From: Pogona vitticeps
Taxonomy: Eukaryota > Chordata > Lepidosauria > Squamata > Agamidae
Assembly: GCF_051106095.1 (NCBI RefSeq)
Contig: NC_135786.1
Location: 24,889,001-24,953,000 of the forward strand
Reading direction: 5' to 3'
Length of the DNA stretch: 64,000 bases
Shown one piece after another: positions 39,945 through 50,514 of this stretch. The translations under genes and the position numbers were made by a program. Each line of letters starts with the position of its first letter. Positions within the stretch are counted from its first letter, which is position 1. The notes under the pieces were generated by a model. The model ran no database searches. It saw only the letters and a program-made list of their open reading frames with translations, and was not told the DNA's origin.

Positions 39945-42900
39945 ATTTTCCAACTAACCAATGTCAGGAGATGGCGATGGCAGCACTAGAAGTCCCTCTA
40001 CGGGATCTTTGTCAGGAATTGAGGTCCTGCCAGAACAGCCAAAGTATGTGTGCTCGCTGTCTCCTGAGCTTGTTGCCAAGGCACGGGAAGAGCTTCAGGA
40101 AAAACCAGAGTGGCGGCTTCGAGATGTTCAAGCACTCAGAGACATGGTGTGCAAGGACTATCCCAACTTGGGAACCTGTCTAGAAGATGCTTTCTTGCTC
40201 AGGTTTCTGAGGGCCAGGAAGTTTGATTATGATCGGGCACTTCAGCTTCTTGTGAACTACCACTGCTGTAGAAGAAGTTGGCCTGAGGTCTTTACTAACC
40301 TGAAACCATCTGCTATAAAGCCTGTATTGGAATCTGGTTTTGTCACTGTGCTTTCTCACTTAGATGCTGAAGGGCGCCATGTGGTTTGCATTCGTCCAGG
40401 TATGATTACTGTTTAATATGGAATTGGTTGTCTTTTTGTGTTTGCAAGTGTCAGCTTGTAAAAAGTGTAGGTTTTTTTTTCCTTTTCCTTTTGTCTTAAT
40501 TAGTGTTACAAATTTTGAGGGCTCTAACATGCTAACAGGGACATGGTAGCGATGCAGGTTAAACTGCAGAAGCCTCTGTGCTGCAAGGTCGGAAGATCAG
40601 CAGTCATAAGATCAAATCCACACGACAGAGTGTGGTCCCGTCGCTTGTCCCAGCTCCTGCCAACCTAGCAGTTCAAAAGCATTCAAATGCTAGTAGATAA
40701 GTAGGTACCACCACGGTGGGAAGGTAACAGCGTTCCGTGTCTAGTCACGCTGGCATGTGACCACGGAAACCGTCTTCGGACAAACACTGGCTCTACGGCT
40801 TGGAAATGGGGATGAGCACTGCCCCCTAGAGTTGGACATGACTGAACAAATTATCAAGGTAGACATGGGCACTTTGTATTCATATCTAGGATATGAAACA
40901 TGAGCCTAGTTCCCACCCCCAGAACTGGCTGGACCACTCAACAGGCTCCATGCAATCCTGGGGTCCATCTTCAGTGGTGGCACACTAATCCCTGCAAGAT
41001 CCCTGCCAGCTCTTCCTTCCCTCCCTGTGCATCTGACCACTCATTGGTTGAGCAGGGAGATTCTCCGTCCTCCATCCCAAAGTGATCACCTGTGTGGGGA
41101 CGGGCCAGCCAAGCTCTTGCTGGGATTGGCATGCTGCTGCCAAAGAGAGAATGCAGAGGCATGTGAAGCCTGCTGAGTGGTCCGGCCAGATCTGGGGGTG
41201 GGAATTGAGCCAATGGTTCGTATATCATGTCTCCAGATATGAATAGGAAGTGCCCATCTTTAGTGGAGAGTTCACTAGAGAAATGTGTTTCCAAAATATT
41301 TTGGCCCAATTTCATCTTTATTTTCATATACACATTGTATAGTAATGCAGCTTTTCTTTAAATATCGCTAAACCTCAGACTTCACCTTCTGAGAAATAGG
41401 CCTTCTGTTTGGCTTCAAATACAGTGGTGGCTCGCACAACGATTGCTTCATACAATGATGAATTCACACAGCGATGGGTTTTTTTGAGGAATTTCCCCCA
41501 TCGTTTAACGATGTTCTCTATGGGGGAATTTCACTTAACGATGTCCCTTTTTGCTCATTTAAAAGTGTCTTAAAATGTTTGAAACCTGTTTTAAATGCTT
41601 GGATTCCAAAGTGCACCTTGTGAAACATGTGCAAACTTAATTTGGTTTTGTTCTGAGTCTTCATTAATTTTTGGTGATTTTTTTATTTTCCCCATTTAAA
41701 TCAATTGAATGGACAGTTCAATGCATTTAAATAGGGAAAACAAAAAATCACCAAAAATTAAGGACGACTCAGAACAACACCAAATTAAGTGTGCATAGGG
41801 TTCAGGGGGTGGGCTAACAATTGCAAGCATTTAAAACCTGTTCCAAACATTGTAAGACACTTAAAAATGAGCAAAAAGGGACATCGGAAAAGACTTCAAA
41901 AGCACTGAAGCCGGCTTCAGTGCTTTTGAAGCTCTTCCGTTTTCGCTCATTTCTAAGCGTCTTACAATGTTTGGAACAGGTTTTAAATGCTTGCAATCGT
42001 TAGCCCACCTCCTGAACCCTATGCAAACTTAATTTGGTGTTGTTCTGAGTCGTCCTTAATTTTTAGTGATTTTTTGAATTTTCTCTCATTGGAATGTATT
42101 GAACTTTCCATCCAATGCATTCCAATGAGAGAAAATTTAAAAAATCACCAAAAATTAAGGACGACTCAGAGCAACATCAAATTAAGTTTGCATAGGGTTC
42201 AGGAGGTGGGCTAACAATTGCAAGCATTTAAAACCTGTTCCAGACACTGTAAGGCACTTTTACAGGAGCGAAAAAGGACTTCGCAAAGCCATTGAAATGT
42301 ATTGAGTCGGCTTCAATACATTCCAATGGAGGAAACATTGTTTCACTCAACGATGTTTCCTATGGGTTTTTTCACTTAAAGATGGCAATCTGTTCCAATT
42401 GGAACGGATTAACCGGTTTTCAATTCATTCCTATGGGAAATGGTGTTTCACAGAATGATGTTTCACACAACGTTGATTTTTTTGGAACCAATTAACATTG
42501 TTGTGTGAGGCACCACTGTATTGAAGTATATGAAGCCTGAAAATACCTGGTGTTTAGAGAGCTTATTCTTCCTGAAGCAAGAGACCTCCTTCTTAAGCAA
42601 GAACTACTATAAAGAAGGACGAAGACTATTGACAGACAGCTCGTAGTTAAAAACCAAATCAAATATTAAGGTTGGGAATACTTTGTTGGTTTCCTACTCA
42701 GTTTTGTAATTTACTATCTGTGTCTTACAACTATAGATAGATGGACACCAAGTAACTACCCGATTACGGAAAACATCCGTGCCATATACTTAACACTAGA
42801 AAAGCTCATTCAGTCGGAGGAGACCCAAGTGAATGGAATTGTAATCCTTGCAGACTACAAAGGAGTCAGCTTATCGAAGGCATCTCATTTTGGTCCCTTT

Positions 42901-45900
42901 ATCGCCAAAAAAGTGATTGGAATTCTTCAGGTAAGATTTGGCTTGAGTGGGAAGGAGAAATGCTTGTGCAGTATAAAATATTGTGTCTTCCTGATTATAG
43001 CATCTCCCTCATCCAGGTAATGGATGCTTTCTTCTCTGTCTTTAGAATAATGATACTCAGCCCTTCGGGTTTTTTGAACTTCAGCCCCTGTAGACAGCAT
43101 GGCTGGTGATCAGGAATTGTGGATATTAAAGTCCATTCCTGTGAACTTGAGAAGACTTTATGATCTATCCAAGTGGGGTACTTGAGCAGTATACCCATTG
43201 ACACACCTACATACTGATCTGAAGCAGTATGTACCAGATTATACAATGCATACACAAGTGATCAAAATGTTGAAGAGGTATAAATTGTGTGTATTTGTTT
43301 GATAACTGGCCACAGAGCCAGAAATTCGGAGTTCTGTTCTCCACTGTGCTTCACAGAAGAGCCAGGCTCTGTGGCCTTGGGCAGGCTCAGGATACCTCCA
43401 GAAGAACGGAAGGGTAATCTACTTCTCCTATCTAAAAAATCCTGAAAAAGGTCACTGTAAGTCAGAATTGACTTGACAGCACACAATCATAATTATTGTG
43501 AATGCCTTAGACATTATTCAGTATTGATAACACTTGATGCTGAATCAATTAGTGTTGATCAGTGTAATTACTAAATTCTGCATTTAACAACCTAATTCTA
43601 AAATCTCTTGCACCTGATATGGTGGTTCTTAGAATTGGGTAAGTGCGAACAAAGTATATATTTATCTGGCAACCTGAGGTAGCACTTCATGCATTGGATG
43701 AAGTGGACTCTAGTCCATGAAAACTAGCACCGTAACAGATGTGTTAATCTGACAAACCAAGTCTTGTCTGTTCTTACTGCTATATCATGGGTGGGACACA
43801 TGATGCCCAGGATCACTGCAGGAAGAACAGTGCTTACCCCCATTTAAAAATTATTTAGATTTTTTTAAAATTCAGAAATGCTCTCTAGGGACACTGGGGA
43901 GTAATTTTCCCATGATAAGAGAGCCTTCCAAGTGCTCCTCAATGCTCTTTAATTTTTTTAAAGGGCCACTAGAGGAAGCTGGGAGTTTTTCTAGCTTTTG
44001 ACAAAGCTTTTTATTGTTGTTAAAATAATTTTTAGTTAATGAGAACTAACTGTAGCAACCTTTGTAGTGCATAAAATATATAGATCAGCTTCTGACCAAG
44101 TCGCTCCCCTTCAGCTCTGCCTATGAAAGAGGATCCTTGGGTTACTGGCAAGTTCGAAAAAATGGCCCTCAGCTATACTGAGCTCACCTCTTCTCTGATT
44201 CAGACTGATGTGGCTTCCCTTCTAGAAATAGGTTGTAATGCAAGAAGAAATTCTGGTCCCAGGATGTAAAAATTATAGTATGCACTTAACTCTAAATTTA
44301 AAAGCCTGGTGCTTTTTAGCTTAGCTTTTTCAGACTTCTAGGGACTAGAAACCTTTCCTGTAACAAATTGATTTGGTTCCATTGTGAGTTCATACAACAG
44401 TAGCAAAGATGAGGCTTATTTCCATAAAGCAGTTTATTTTGAAGACATACAGTTATTCCTAAACTGTCTAAATCTCATTGGCTTTCTCTTTTAATCCTTT
44501 TTCCCAGGATGGTTTTCCTATTAGAATAAAAGCTGTTAATATCATAAATGAACCTCGCATATTCAAGGGCATTTTTGCCATCATCAAACCTTTTTTGAAA
44601 GAGAAGATAGCCAATCGGGTAAGTAGGAACCATGGCTATTTGGAATTGTGTCAGTGGGTGGGTAATAGCAAGGAAAATCTCCTCTTTTCAGAAACACCAG
44701 ACTGGTGTTGCTGGGCTAAATAGGCCCTTGGTCTGAAAAATTCTTTTTCAACACTCCAAAATGTTACTTTTTGGACTTTGGCCACCCTGATTGGATTCTA
44801 TGAGCTGTAATCAAAAAAACATGCTAAAATAAATCTATTGAGTCTTTAAGGTGGCAGTTTTAGTTGATCTTGCTTTGGATCCTAATGTATTACTTAGCAT
44901 TAGCTCACTAGAAGATTATCTTCTTTGTTCCTTTACAGTTACTCTGTAGTACTTGACAGCTAAGTTTTATTGATCTCTTTTACAGAAAACTTACCCCTCC
45001 CCTCAGTTTATTCTAAAGTCATCCTCCTTCACATCTCATCACACTGTTCCATGTACTGGACATATAAAGATCTGTTGATCTGCATCCTAAGCACAAATTA
45101 ACATGAAAGTCACCACCAGATGGTGCATGAATGCTGTACAAAACAGATGGCATACATTTGAGGACTCCTTGCTCCTCTGAATCTTGCTCACCTCCAGCAC
45201 ACCATTTCCACCCCTTGAATATTTGGCATAGAGGAGCTGTATAGCTGCTCTCTTTCAAACTCCATCCACCAGATTTAGCCCCAACCTCTGATCTGTCCAG
45301 GCTCTAAATCTTTGGGTTGGTGAATCTGAATGTCTGTAGTCTTTCCCCTGTTCCCTTGGAATAGCCATATTCAGTTTCTGGTTTGTTCAAAACCTTTGAT
45401 CAATCCTATCTTCCTTTCACTCAACTATTCTTCCTCCTCCATGCAGTTTACTGATTTGTTCAGGGAAAGGATGTATAGATACTATAAGCTTCCCTAGAGA
45501 GAGGGAAATAAATATGCAACCAGGATTACAAACCTAGAAAAAATTGTAACCAAATAGGACCAGTCCAAAAAATAGTTATTTTTGCCCTCCTCAGGTAGGT
45601 CAGTGGGCAAGCTGAGACTCATAGTCTGACTAATGGAATATTGATCCCATTAGTTTATTCAAGGAATACCACTCATTTCAATAAGAGTCTTAAAATATCT
45701 GAGTTTCTCTTCCTCAGTTTTTCCTTCATGGGTCAGACTTGAGTTCCCTTCATCACAACCTTCCCCCAGAAATCCTCCCAGAAGAGTATGGGGGCACTGC
45801 TGGGAAACTGGATATCTCTACCTGGAATGAGCTACTGCTGGCTTCAGAGGATGACTTCCTGTATGACTTCTCTCACTTGGCCATCTCCAGTGACTGTTCA

Positions 45901-45993
45901 CCCCATGACCCACTGATGAGTGGAGAGATTGATGAGAAGCAATGTGATGACTCTTTGCGAAGCCTGAAAACACAGCTCTATTCCTGCTATTAG
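39945..45993 (+). CDS. TTPAL: TTPAL, alpha-tocopherol transfer protein-like (complete CDS 39961-45993)
   Basis: CRAL-TRIO family protein, related to the tocopherol transfer protein and thought to bind a small hydrophobic ligand; its true ligand is not settled. Coding exons are 39961-40399, 42737-42930, 44508-44618 and 45718-45993: 1020 nt, 339 residues (human 342). It starts MSGDGDGSTRSPSTGSLSGI. The CRAL-TRIO N-terminal domain is about residues 40-105 (DAFLLRFLRARKFDYDRALQ). The lipid-binding CRAL-TRIO domain is about 115-290, with ILADYKGVSLSKASHFGPFI and NEPRIFKGIFAIIKPFLKEK. It ends QLYSCY, as in human. The exon carrying the ATG begins at acceptor 39944 with 16 nt of 5' UTR. Order and convergence with SERINC3 match mammals. 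Confidence 0.97.
39961..40399 (+). CDS. TTPAL: TTPAL coding exon 1
   Basis: 439 nt: 146 codons plus one base. The start was chosen by match to the human N terminus (MSEESDS...). An ATG at 39929 lies before the acceptor and so is intronic. It encodes the CRAL-TRIO N domain and the beginning of the lipid-binding domain, ending VVCIRP. Donor gtatga from 40400. Confidence 0.96.
40538..40860 (+). mobile_element. tRNA-derived SINE, ACA-SINE2-like, sense copy
   Basis: Head gggacatggtagcgatgcag, then gttaaactgcagaagcctct; B-box region agatcaaatcc; body cgttccgtgtctagtcacgc; end gagttggacatgactgaaca. It lies in TTPAL intron after coding exon 1. Same family as 1606-1944 and 3117-3449, opposite orientation. 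Confidence 0.85.
41422..42518. mobile_element. Large compound palindromic MITE, Tigger/pogo-like ends, about 1.1 kb
   Basis: The ends cagtggtggctcgcacaacg and, in reverse complement, cagtggtgcctcacacaacaa are flanked by TA (41420-41421 and 42519-42520). Inside, a block with gggctaacaattgcaagcat, then ttaaaacctgttcc occurs at about 41808-41850, in reverse at about 41960-42010 and forward again at about 42205-42245. A block with aaaaattaaggacgactcag recurs in alternating directions at about 41752, 42050 and 42150. The centre near 41910 (ctgaagccggcttcag) is a perfect palindrome. No transposase frame. Confidence 0.85.
42737..42930 (+). CDS. TTPAL: TTPAL coding exon 2
   Basis: 194 nt. It encodes (D)RWTPSNYPITENIRAIYLTL, then EKLIQSEETQVNGIVILADY, then KGVSLSKASHFGPFIAKKVI, then GILQ. 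It is almost identical to human TTPAL. Acceptor actatag ends at 42736; donor gtaaga from 42931. Confidence 0.97.
43282..43500 (+). mobile_element. Sauria-type SINE
   Basis: The tRNA-like head (aactggccacagagccagaa, then gttctccactgtgcttc) runs through ggtaatctacttctcctatc to the Bov-B-type tail aagtcagaattgacttgaca, then gcaca. It lies in TTPAL intron 2. Confidence 0.72.
44508..44618 (+). CDS. TTPAL: TTPAL coding exon 3
   Basis: 111 nt, 37 whole codons: DGFPIRIKAVNIINEPRIFK, then GIFAIIKPFLKEKIANR. Core of the CRAL-TRIO lipid pocket. Acceptor ttcccag; donor gtaagt. Confidence 0.97.
45718..45993 (+). CDS. TTPAL: TTPAL coding exon 4 and stop
   Basis: 276 nt including TAG. It begins FFLHGSDLSSLHHNLPPEIL, then PEEYGGTAGKLD, and ends CDDSLRSLKTQLYSCY. 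The segment before CDDSL is diverged from human, consistent with a flexible tail. Confidence 0.96.
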   Translation, partial: FFLHGSDLSSLHHNLPPEILPEEYGGTAGKLDISTWNELLLASEDDFLYDFSHLAISSDCSPHDPLMSGEIDEKQCDDSLRSLKTQLYSCY

Positions 45994-48900
45994 CTGCACT
46001 TACAGCTTCCAAAAAATCACTTTCCTGTTCACAAAGAGACTGTGAACTTTGATGTGTTCCTAAAACTGTAGCCTATACATAGAGACAACTGTGGCACTTT
46101 ACCTTGGAACCAAAGCAAACTGAAAATCAACAACAACAAAGGTAGCCATGGAGCAAGGTGAAGTTCAATCTGGCAAATGGGCGCAGTTTCTGTCAGGTCA
46201 AGTGTTTCTGTGATTTACTGACCCTTCACAAAAGAGCCACTCTCTCAGATGAAATGTCTCGTATAATTAATATCACAAAGAAAACTGCTAACAAAGCTCC
46301 TAAGCACAATTATTTGAGTGTAATTAAATTACACAACTTGTTTCCAAAAACAGAAATAAACAGGACTTATTTCCAGATAAGAACACAGTTTTAACATAAT
46401 TTATTATCATAACTTATTTCTAAATAAGTATGGTTAGGCTCAAGGAGTTAGTCTCTCTCACATGCTCGAAGGGGCAAAATAACTTACAAGTCTGACAGCG
46501 CAGATCATATACCGTGTTCATGCTGCCCTTTCAGTGAAAAAATGTGACATAAAGATATTTGGCTAATTTTATGGCATATTCACATCTTAATCTAAGGTAA
46601 TGATTTTTAACTGCAACTGTTTTGAACTCCAACTCCCAGCATTCTTGACTATTTGATATGATGGCTGGGTCTTTTGGAAGTAGAGGTTGAAAATATTAGT
46701 AGCCTAAAAAGGTTGGGAACCACTGATTCAATAGATAATTTCAGATTGTTAATAATGAGCATAAGTTTTTGTAGATGGATCATGTAGGGACTGTCACTCT
46801 TGAGGAGCAAGTCTTTGACTTGAAATGTGCAAGAGTTAGTAAGTACAGTGGTTATCACTAAATTCAGTGAAAGCACACAATCATTCTGCGTGTGTGAGAG
46901 AAATGAAACAGTTTATACCCATACTTGAACATGTGCAATAGACAGGACCAATGAAAAGGACTGAAGAGATTTGTGTATTAAATGTTTAGCTGCCAGTTAA
47001 GAGACTATTTTGTTAAAGTAGGTCTTCAGGCAGAATGCAGAACTTGTCCGTAGTTCTAGATGTCTATGGTAAGAGAAAGAGGCTTATTTAGGTATTATTT
47101 TGGGGTGATGGCATTTTTCAAATAGTGTCTAAACCAAATATAGACAGGGTATTGTACAAGCACAATACATGGTTTGTTTGTGGCCATTTTTTCCATTCAG
47201 TGTGTGGTATTTTGTCAGTTGGACCTCAGTGCGGTTTTAGTCTTGGCTTTCTCTACCAAGGGCCCTTTCAGCGACCTCTCAGAACTCATACATCAGTGTT
47301 TTAGATCCTCCTTTATATGGTTTTTATTTTAAGATCATGTGTGTTCTGTCTATCCATGTATTGATATTGTCTCTTTCTTCTTAGTATTGTGTTAGAGAAG
47401 CACATTCTGATTCCATTCTTCACAGTACAGTGACTACTACAGGCTCAAACCTTAATGGCAATTGGTACCCTGTATGCATTGCAGTATGCATTGACTTCTT
47501 CTTCATGCTAATAAGGTAGCAGGTTAACATATCATCTCATCTGATAGCACTTTTAAAATGACTGGAGCTGTTTGAAGACACATTTTCTTTGTGCCAACTA
47601 AGACCAGAAAATGGTGCTTAATTGTAAATATGAAAAAAAAGGTCTTCAGAAGGACTTTATTGTATTATTAGTGCCAAACTTGTATTTTTCATTAATCACC
47701 TGCCTCTGTATTGCCAAAAGGTGATGCTGTTTTGCCAGGACTGTACTTCAACTAGCGTTCCCCTTTGCTTAAGTACCTTGTTATATACAAACTGTCAGGA
47801 AGGTCATGTCATGCAACTTGTTTTTAATGCCTCCTCCAGGATTCCCACGCAAGCCCTCAATTACCCCAGCTGATACCAATTTCTAATAGTCCTGCATGTA
47901 TCTAATTATCTCTGTGTGGCAGACATAGAAAACTGCTTCTGAGTTAGGCATTCAGTAAGAAATTGAATATTATCTGCAGGAATAAGCAAATATGTACTGT
48001 AGATGTTTTGTACTATAGGTTTCATCAACCCCAATTAGCAGGTCCAATGGTTAGAGAAAATGGGAGGCTATAGATAATGGGCACTGTGTTGTCACCTAAT
48101 ACACACTTATCAATTTTTCTACTTAGAAATCACCTCCAAAAGGAGTAAGATCTTGGTGTACCATTCCACTAACTGTTGCTTTCTCACTAGGGATAGTGGG
48201 AATTATAATTTAAAAAGTCTGAGGCCCCCAGATTGCCTACTTTGATGTGTCTTTTCCATAGGAAGTAATATCTAAATTGAAGTGGTCCAGTCTTTGAGGG
48301 CTGCAATTGTAGTGTGCCACTTTGAAAGGTATCTTAAATCAGTTTTGCAAATTAACTTACTATTCTGTTGTAAGTTTTCACTGATCAAGTTTTTTTAAAC
48401 ATCAGAATGGCCTGAAGCATGTCTTAGCATTCATGAAAAGCTTCCCTGCAGCTTCCCACCTCAAACTGGCTTATGCTTTTCAGCAGAAGCTGTTATAAGT
48501 AGTTGTTTCACAATTTCCTCAAGTTGTTTTTCTTGGAATAAGGAGAAAAATTCAAATGGTACTGAACGAAGAAGTTCATCGCTATGTACAAAAAAAGACT
48601 GCTATTTATTTTTAAAATGCAGTGATAGAAAGTAATTTCCTTTTCTCTTCAAAGACCTCTGTTGAGCAGATTAGTCCCAAGATGTGGGTGCTCATAGTTT
48701 GTAAAGAAAAGCTTGGGGTTCCTGTAAAAGTGCTCAGATGGAAATACGTTGATGATTCTGATGAGTTTTAACTCATAAATGTAACCAGCATGAAATTTAC
48801 CTTATATTTTTCACTTTTTTGTCACTGTCCTCTTTTCACCTCACATATTCTAAAAAGTGGAACATGTAAGGCTGACACGAGATACGTCTTTTTGTTTTTT

Positions 48901-49300
48901 TGCTCCAAAGCAAAATGTTACCATCCTGGCCCCAACAGCTGTTTTTACACGGTATTTGCTGGCTCACCTTAGTTTAGTAGTGGCTGCATTAGAGGTTCCT
49001 GTTGTAAACATGCAGTAGCTTTAAAGTGTCTCAAGAGTACTATGAAAACTAAAGCTTCCACAATTCAGGCAAGAGTATTTTAAAAGCAAGGGAAATGCTG
49101 TCAACATATCCTGTATTTTTCTGAGGTTTTGATTGAAAATATTCTTTGATGATATTGAAACTTGTAGAAAAAGTCATTCCAAGCAGTTGCATCAGGGAGA
49201 TACAAACTCAAGCAAGAGATGCTGTTAACCTATCTCAACTGTACTATTGCCTTTAAGTTTATCTACATAGGAAATAAAAAAAATAATTATTATAAATAAT
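45994..49300 (+). other. TTPAL: TTPAL 3' UTR (probable)
   Basis: No coding signal. A canonical AATAAA at 49273-49278 is the likely main polyadenylation signal. An earlier AATAAA near 46355 may give a short form. A decayed hAT-like MITE (about 46599-46725) lies inside. Confidence 0.5.
46599..46725. mobile_element. Decayed hAT-like MITE in TTPAL 3' UTR
   Basis: Inner arms gaactccaactcccagcatt and the reverse form tggctgggtc...ggaagtagagg; right end aaggttgggaaccactg. Same layout as 4785-4923 but more diverged; the left end is approximate. Confidence 0.55.
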
Positions 49301-49649
49301 ACTTGAATTTTTACTATGAGCAGAATAAGCATCTGTAAATTCTGAGGCTTTCCAGAGGGTAGGTAAGGTGCTTTCTTTCTACTCTTCAGTCAGTTTTTGC
49401 ATTTTGTTAATTGATTCATATGAATTTGTTTGCCTTTTGCTGTATGTAGAATTTGGATGTTCAGTTGATATATATACCTTTGAGGATTTATTTTTATATT
49501 GCACTTTATAAATGACCAGTTTAAGTGTAACTTTATGCATGTGTGGATATTAAATAATTCTACCTTAAAGCAGCCTCTAGTTATTTCAAAGGAATACATG
49601 TGGATTTTTTATTGGATCTGTTGTGTATTTTGTGTTATGATAATTTGTT

Positions 49650-49705
49650 TGCTGCCCAGAGTAGTGGCTCTGACACTAGTTCGGTGGGATACAAATATTA
49701 ATACA
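49650..49705 (+). mobile_element. L2-like LINE 3' end fragment
   Basis: The text gctgcccagagtagtggctc, then tgacactagttcggtgggat, then acaaatatt, matches the L2-like 3' end. About 55 bp. Confidence 0.55.
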
Positions 49706-50077
49706 TTGCAAACATGTTGCTTTCTACCTGTAAAAGTGTGGTATGTATGGCTGTTCTGTATAGGTGTGAAAGATTGGCTATCAGGGTTTTGAAGGATGGA
49801 GGCAATTGGGATCATAAGTCCTGGAAAGTTTATTCCATTTCCTCTTGTCCTTGCCACAATCCTGCTGAAAACTCCCACATGCTTCCTAGGGAAATAGCAA
49901 GGGGAGGAGTTGATGTAGAAAGGGTAACCTTCTTTCCTTGTCTTCACAAGCTGCAAATTCTGACAGCCAGCAATGTGGAGGATTTTTTCAAGATCCAGAA
50001 AAAGAAATGGAAAACAATCATGTATTTCTAACTTAGTTTTAAAACCTGTATATTTGAATTATTCTACCTTGCAACTA

Positions 50078-50317
50078 CCCTGTGTCCCCGAAAATAAGAC
50101 TAAACCTGAAAATAAGCCCTAGTGTGATTTTTCAGAATGCTAGTAACATAAGTCCTATCCCAGAAATAAGTCCTAGTTAAGTGAAACCCCTCCACCATTG
50201 AGCAGCAACCAGAAGATGACATGACTGTAAAATAAAACATCCCCTGAAAATAAGCCCTAATGTGTTTTTGGAGCAAAAATTAATATAAGACTCTGTCTTA
50301 TTTTCAGGGAAACACGG
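50078..50317. mobile_element. Palindromic-end MITE, 'aaaataag' family, 240 bp, TA-flanked
   Basis: The left end ccctgtgtccccgaaaataag and the right end, in reverse complement ccgtgtttccctgaaaataag, are flanked by TA (50076-50077 and 50318-50319). Better kept than the copy at 22599-22856 and in the same orientation. Confidence 0.88.
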
Positions 50318-50514
50318 TAGAGCAAGCACACAGTGTATTGGTCAACATATGCTGAATTAAAGCCTAACAGAACTATGGTATTTTAACAAAACAGTGAAAG
50401 CAGGGGTATTGTAGCCACATTCTTGCCTAGCATTTTCCACACTACTCTGTATGCCTACACTTGACTCCTCTGAACTACTACTGAAAACAGACCATACTGG
50501 CTAGGTGTGTGTTT

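Noticed and set aside
39929-40183. Upstream ATG at 39929 in another frame as a TTPAL start
   Set aside because: It lies before the acceptor at 39944, so it is intronic, and its frame does not match the protein.
41814-42003. Two near-identical 60-codon frames on opposite strands
   Set aside because: Product of a perfect palindrome in a MITE, not a gene pair.
41422-42518. CRISPR-like array because of spaced repeats
   Set aside because: Repeats alternate in direction, spacing is irregular, and the DNA is plainly vertebrate.
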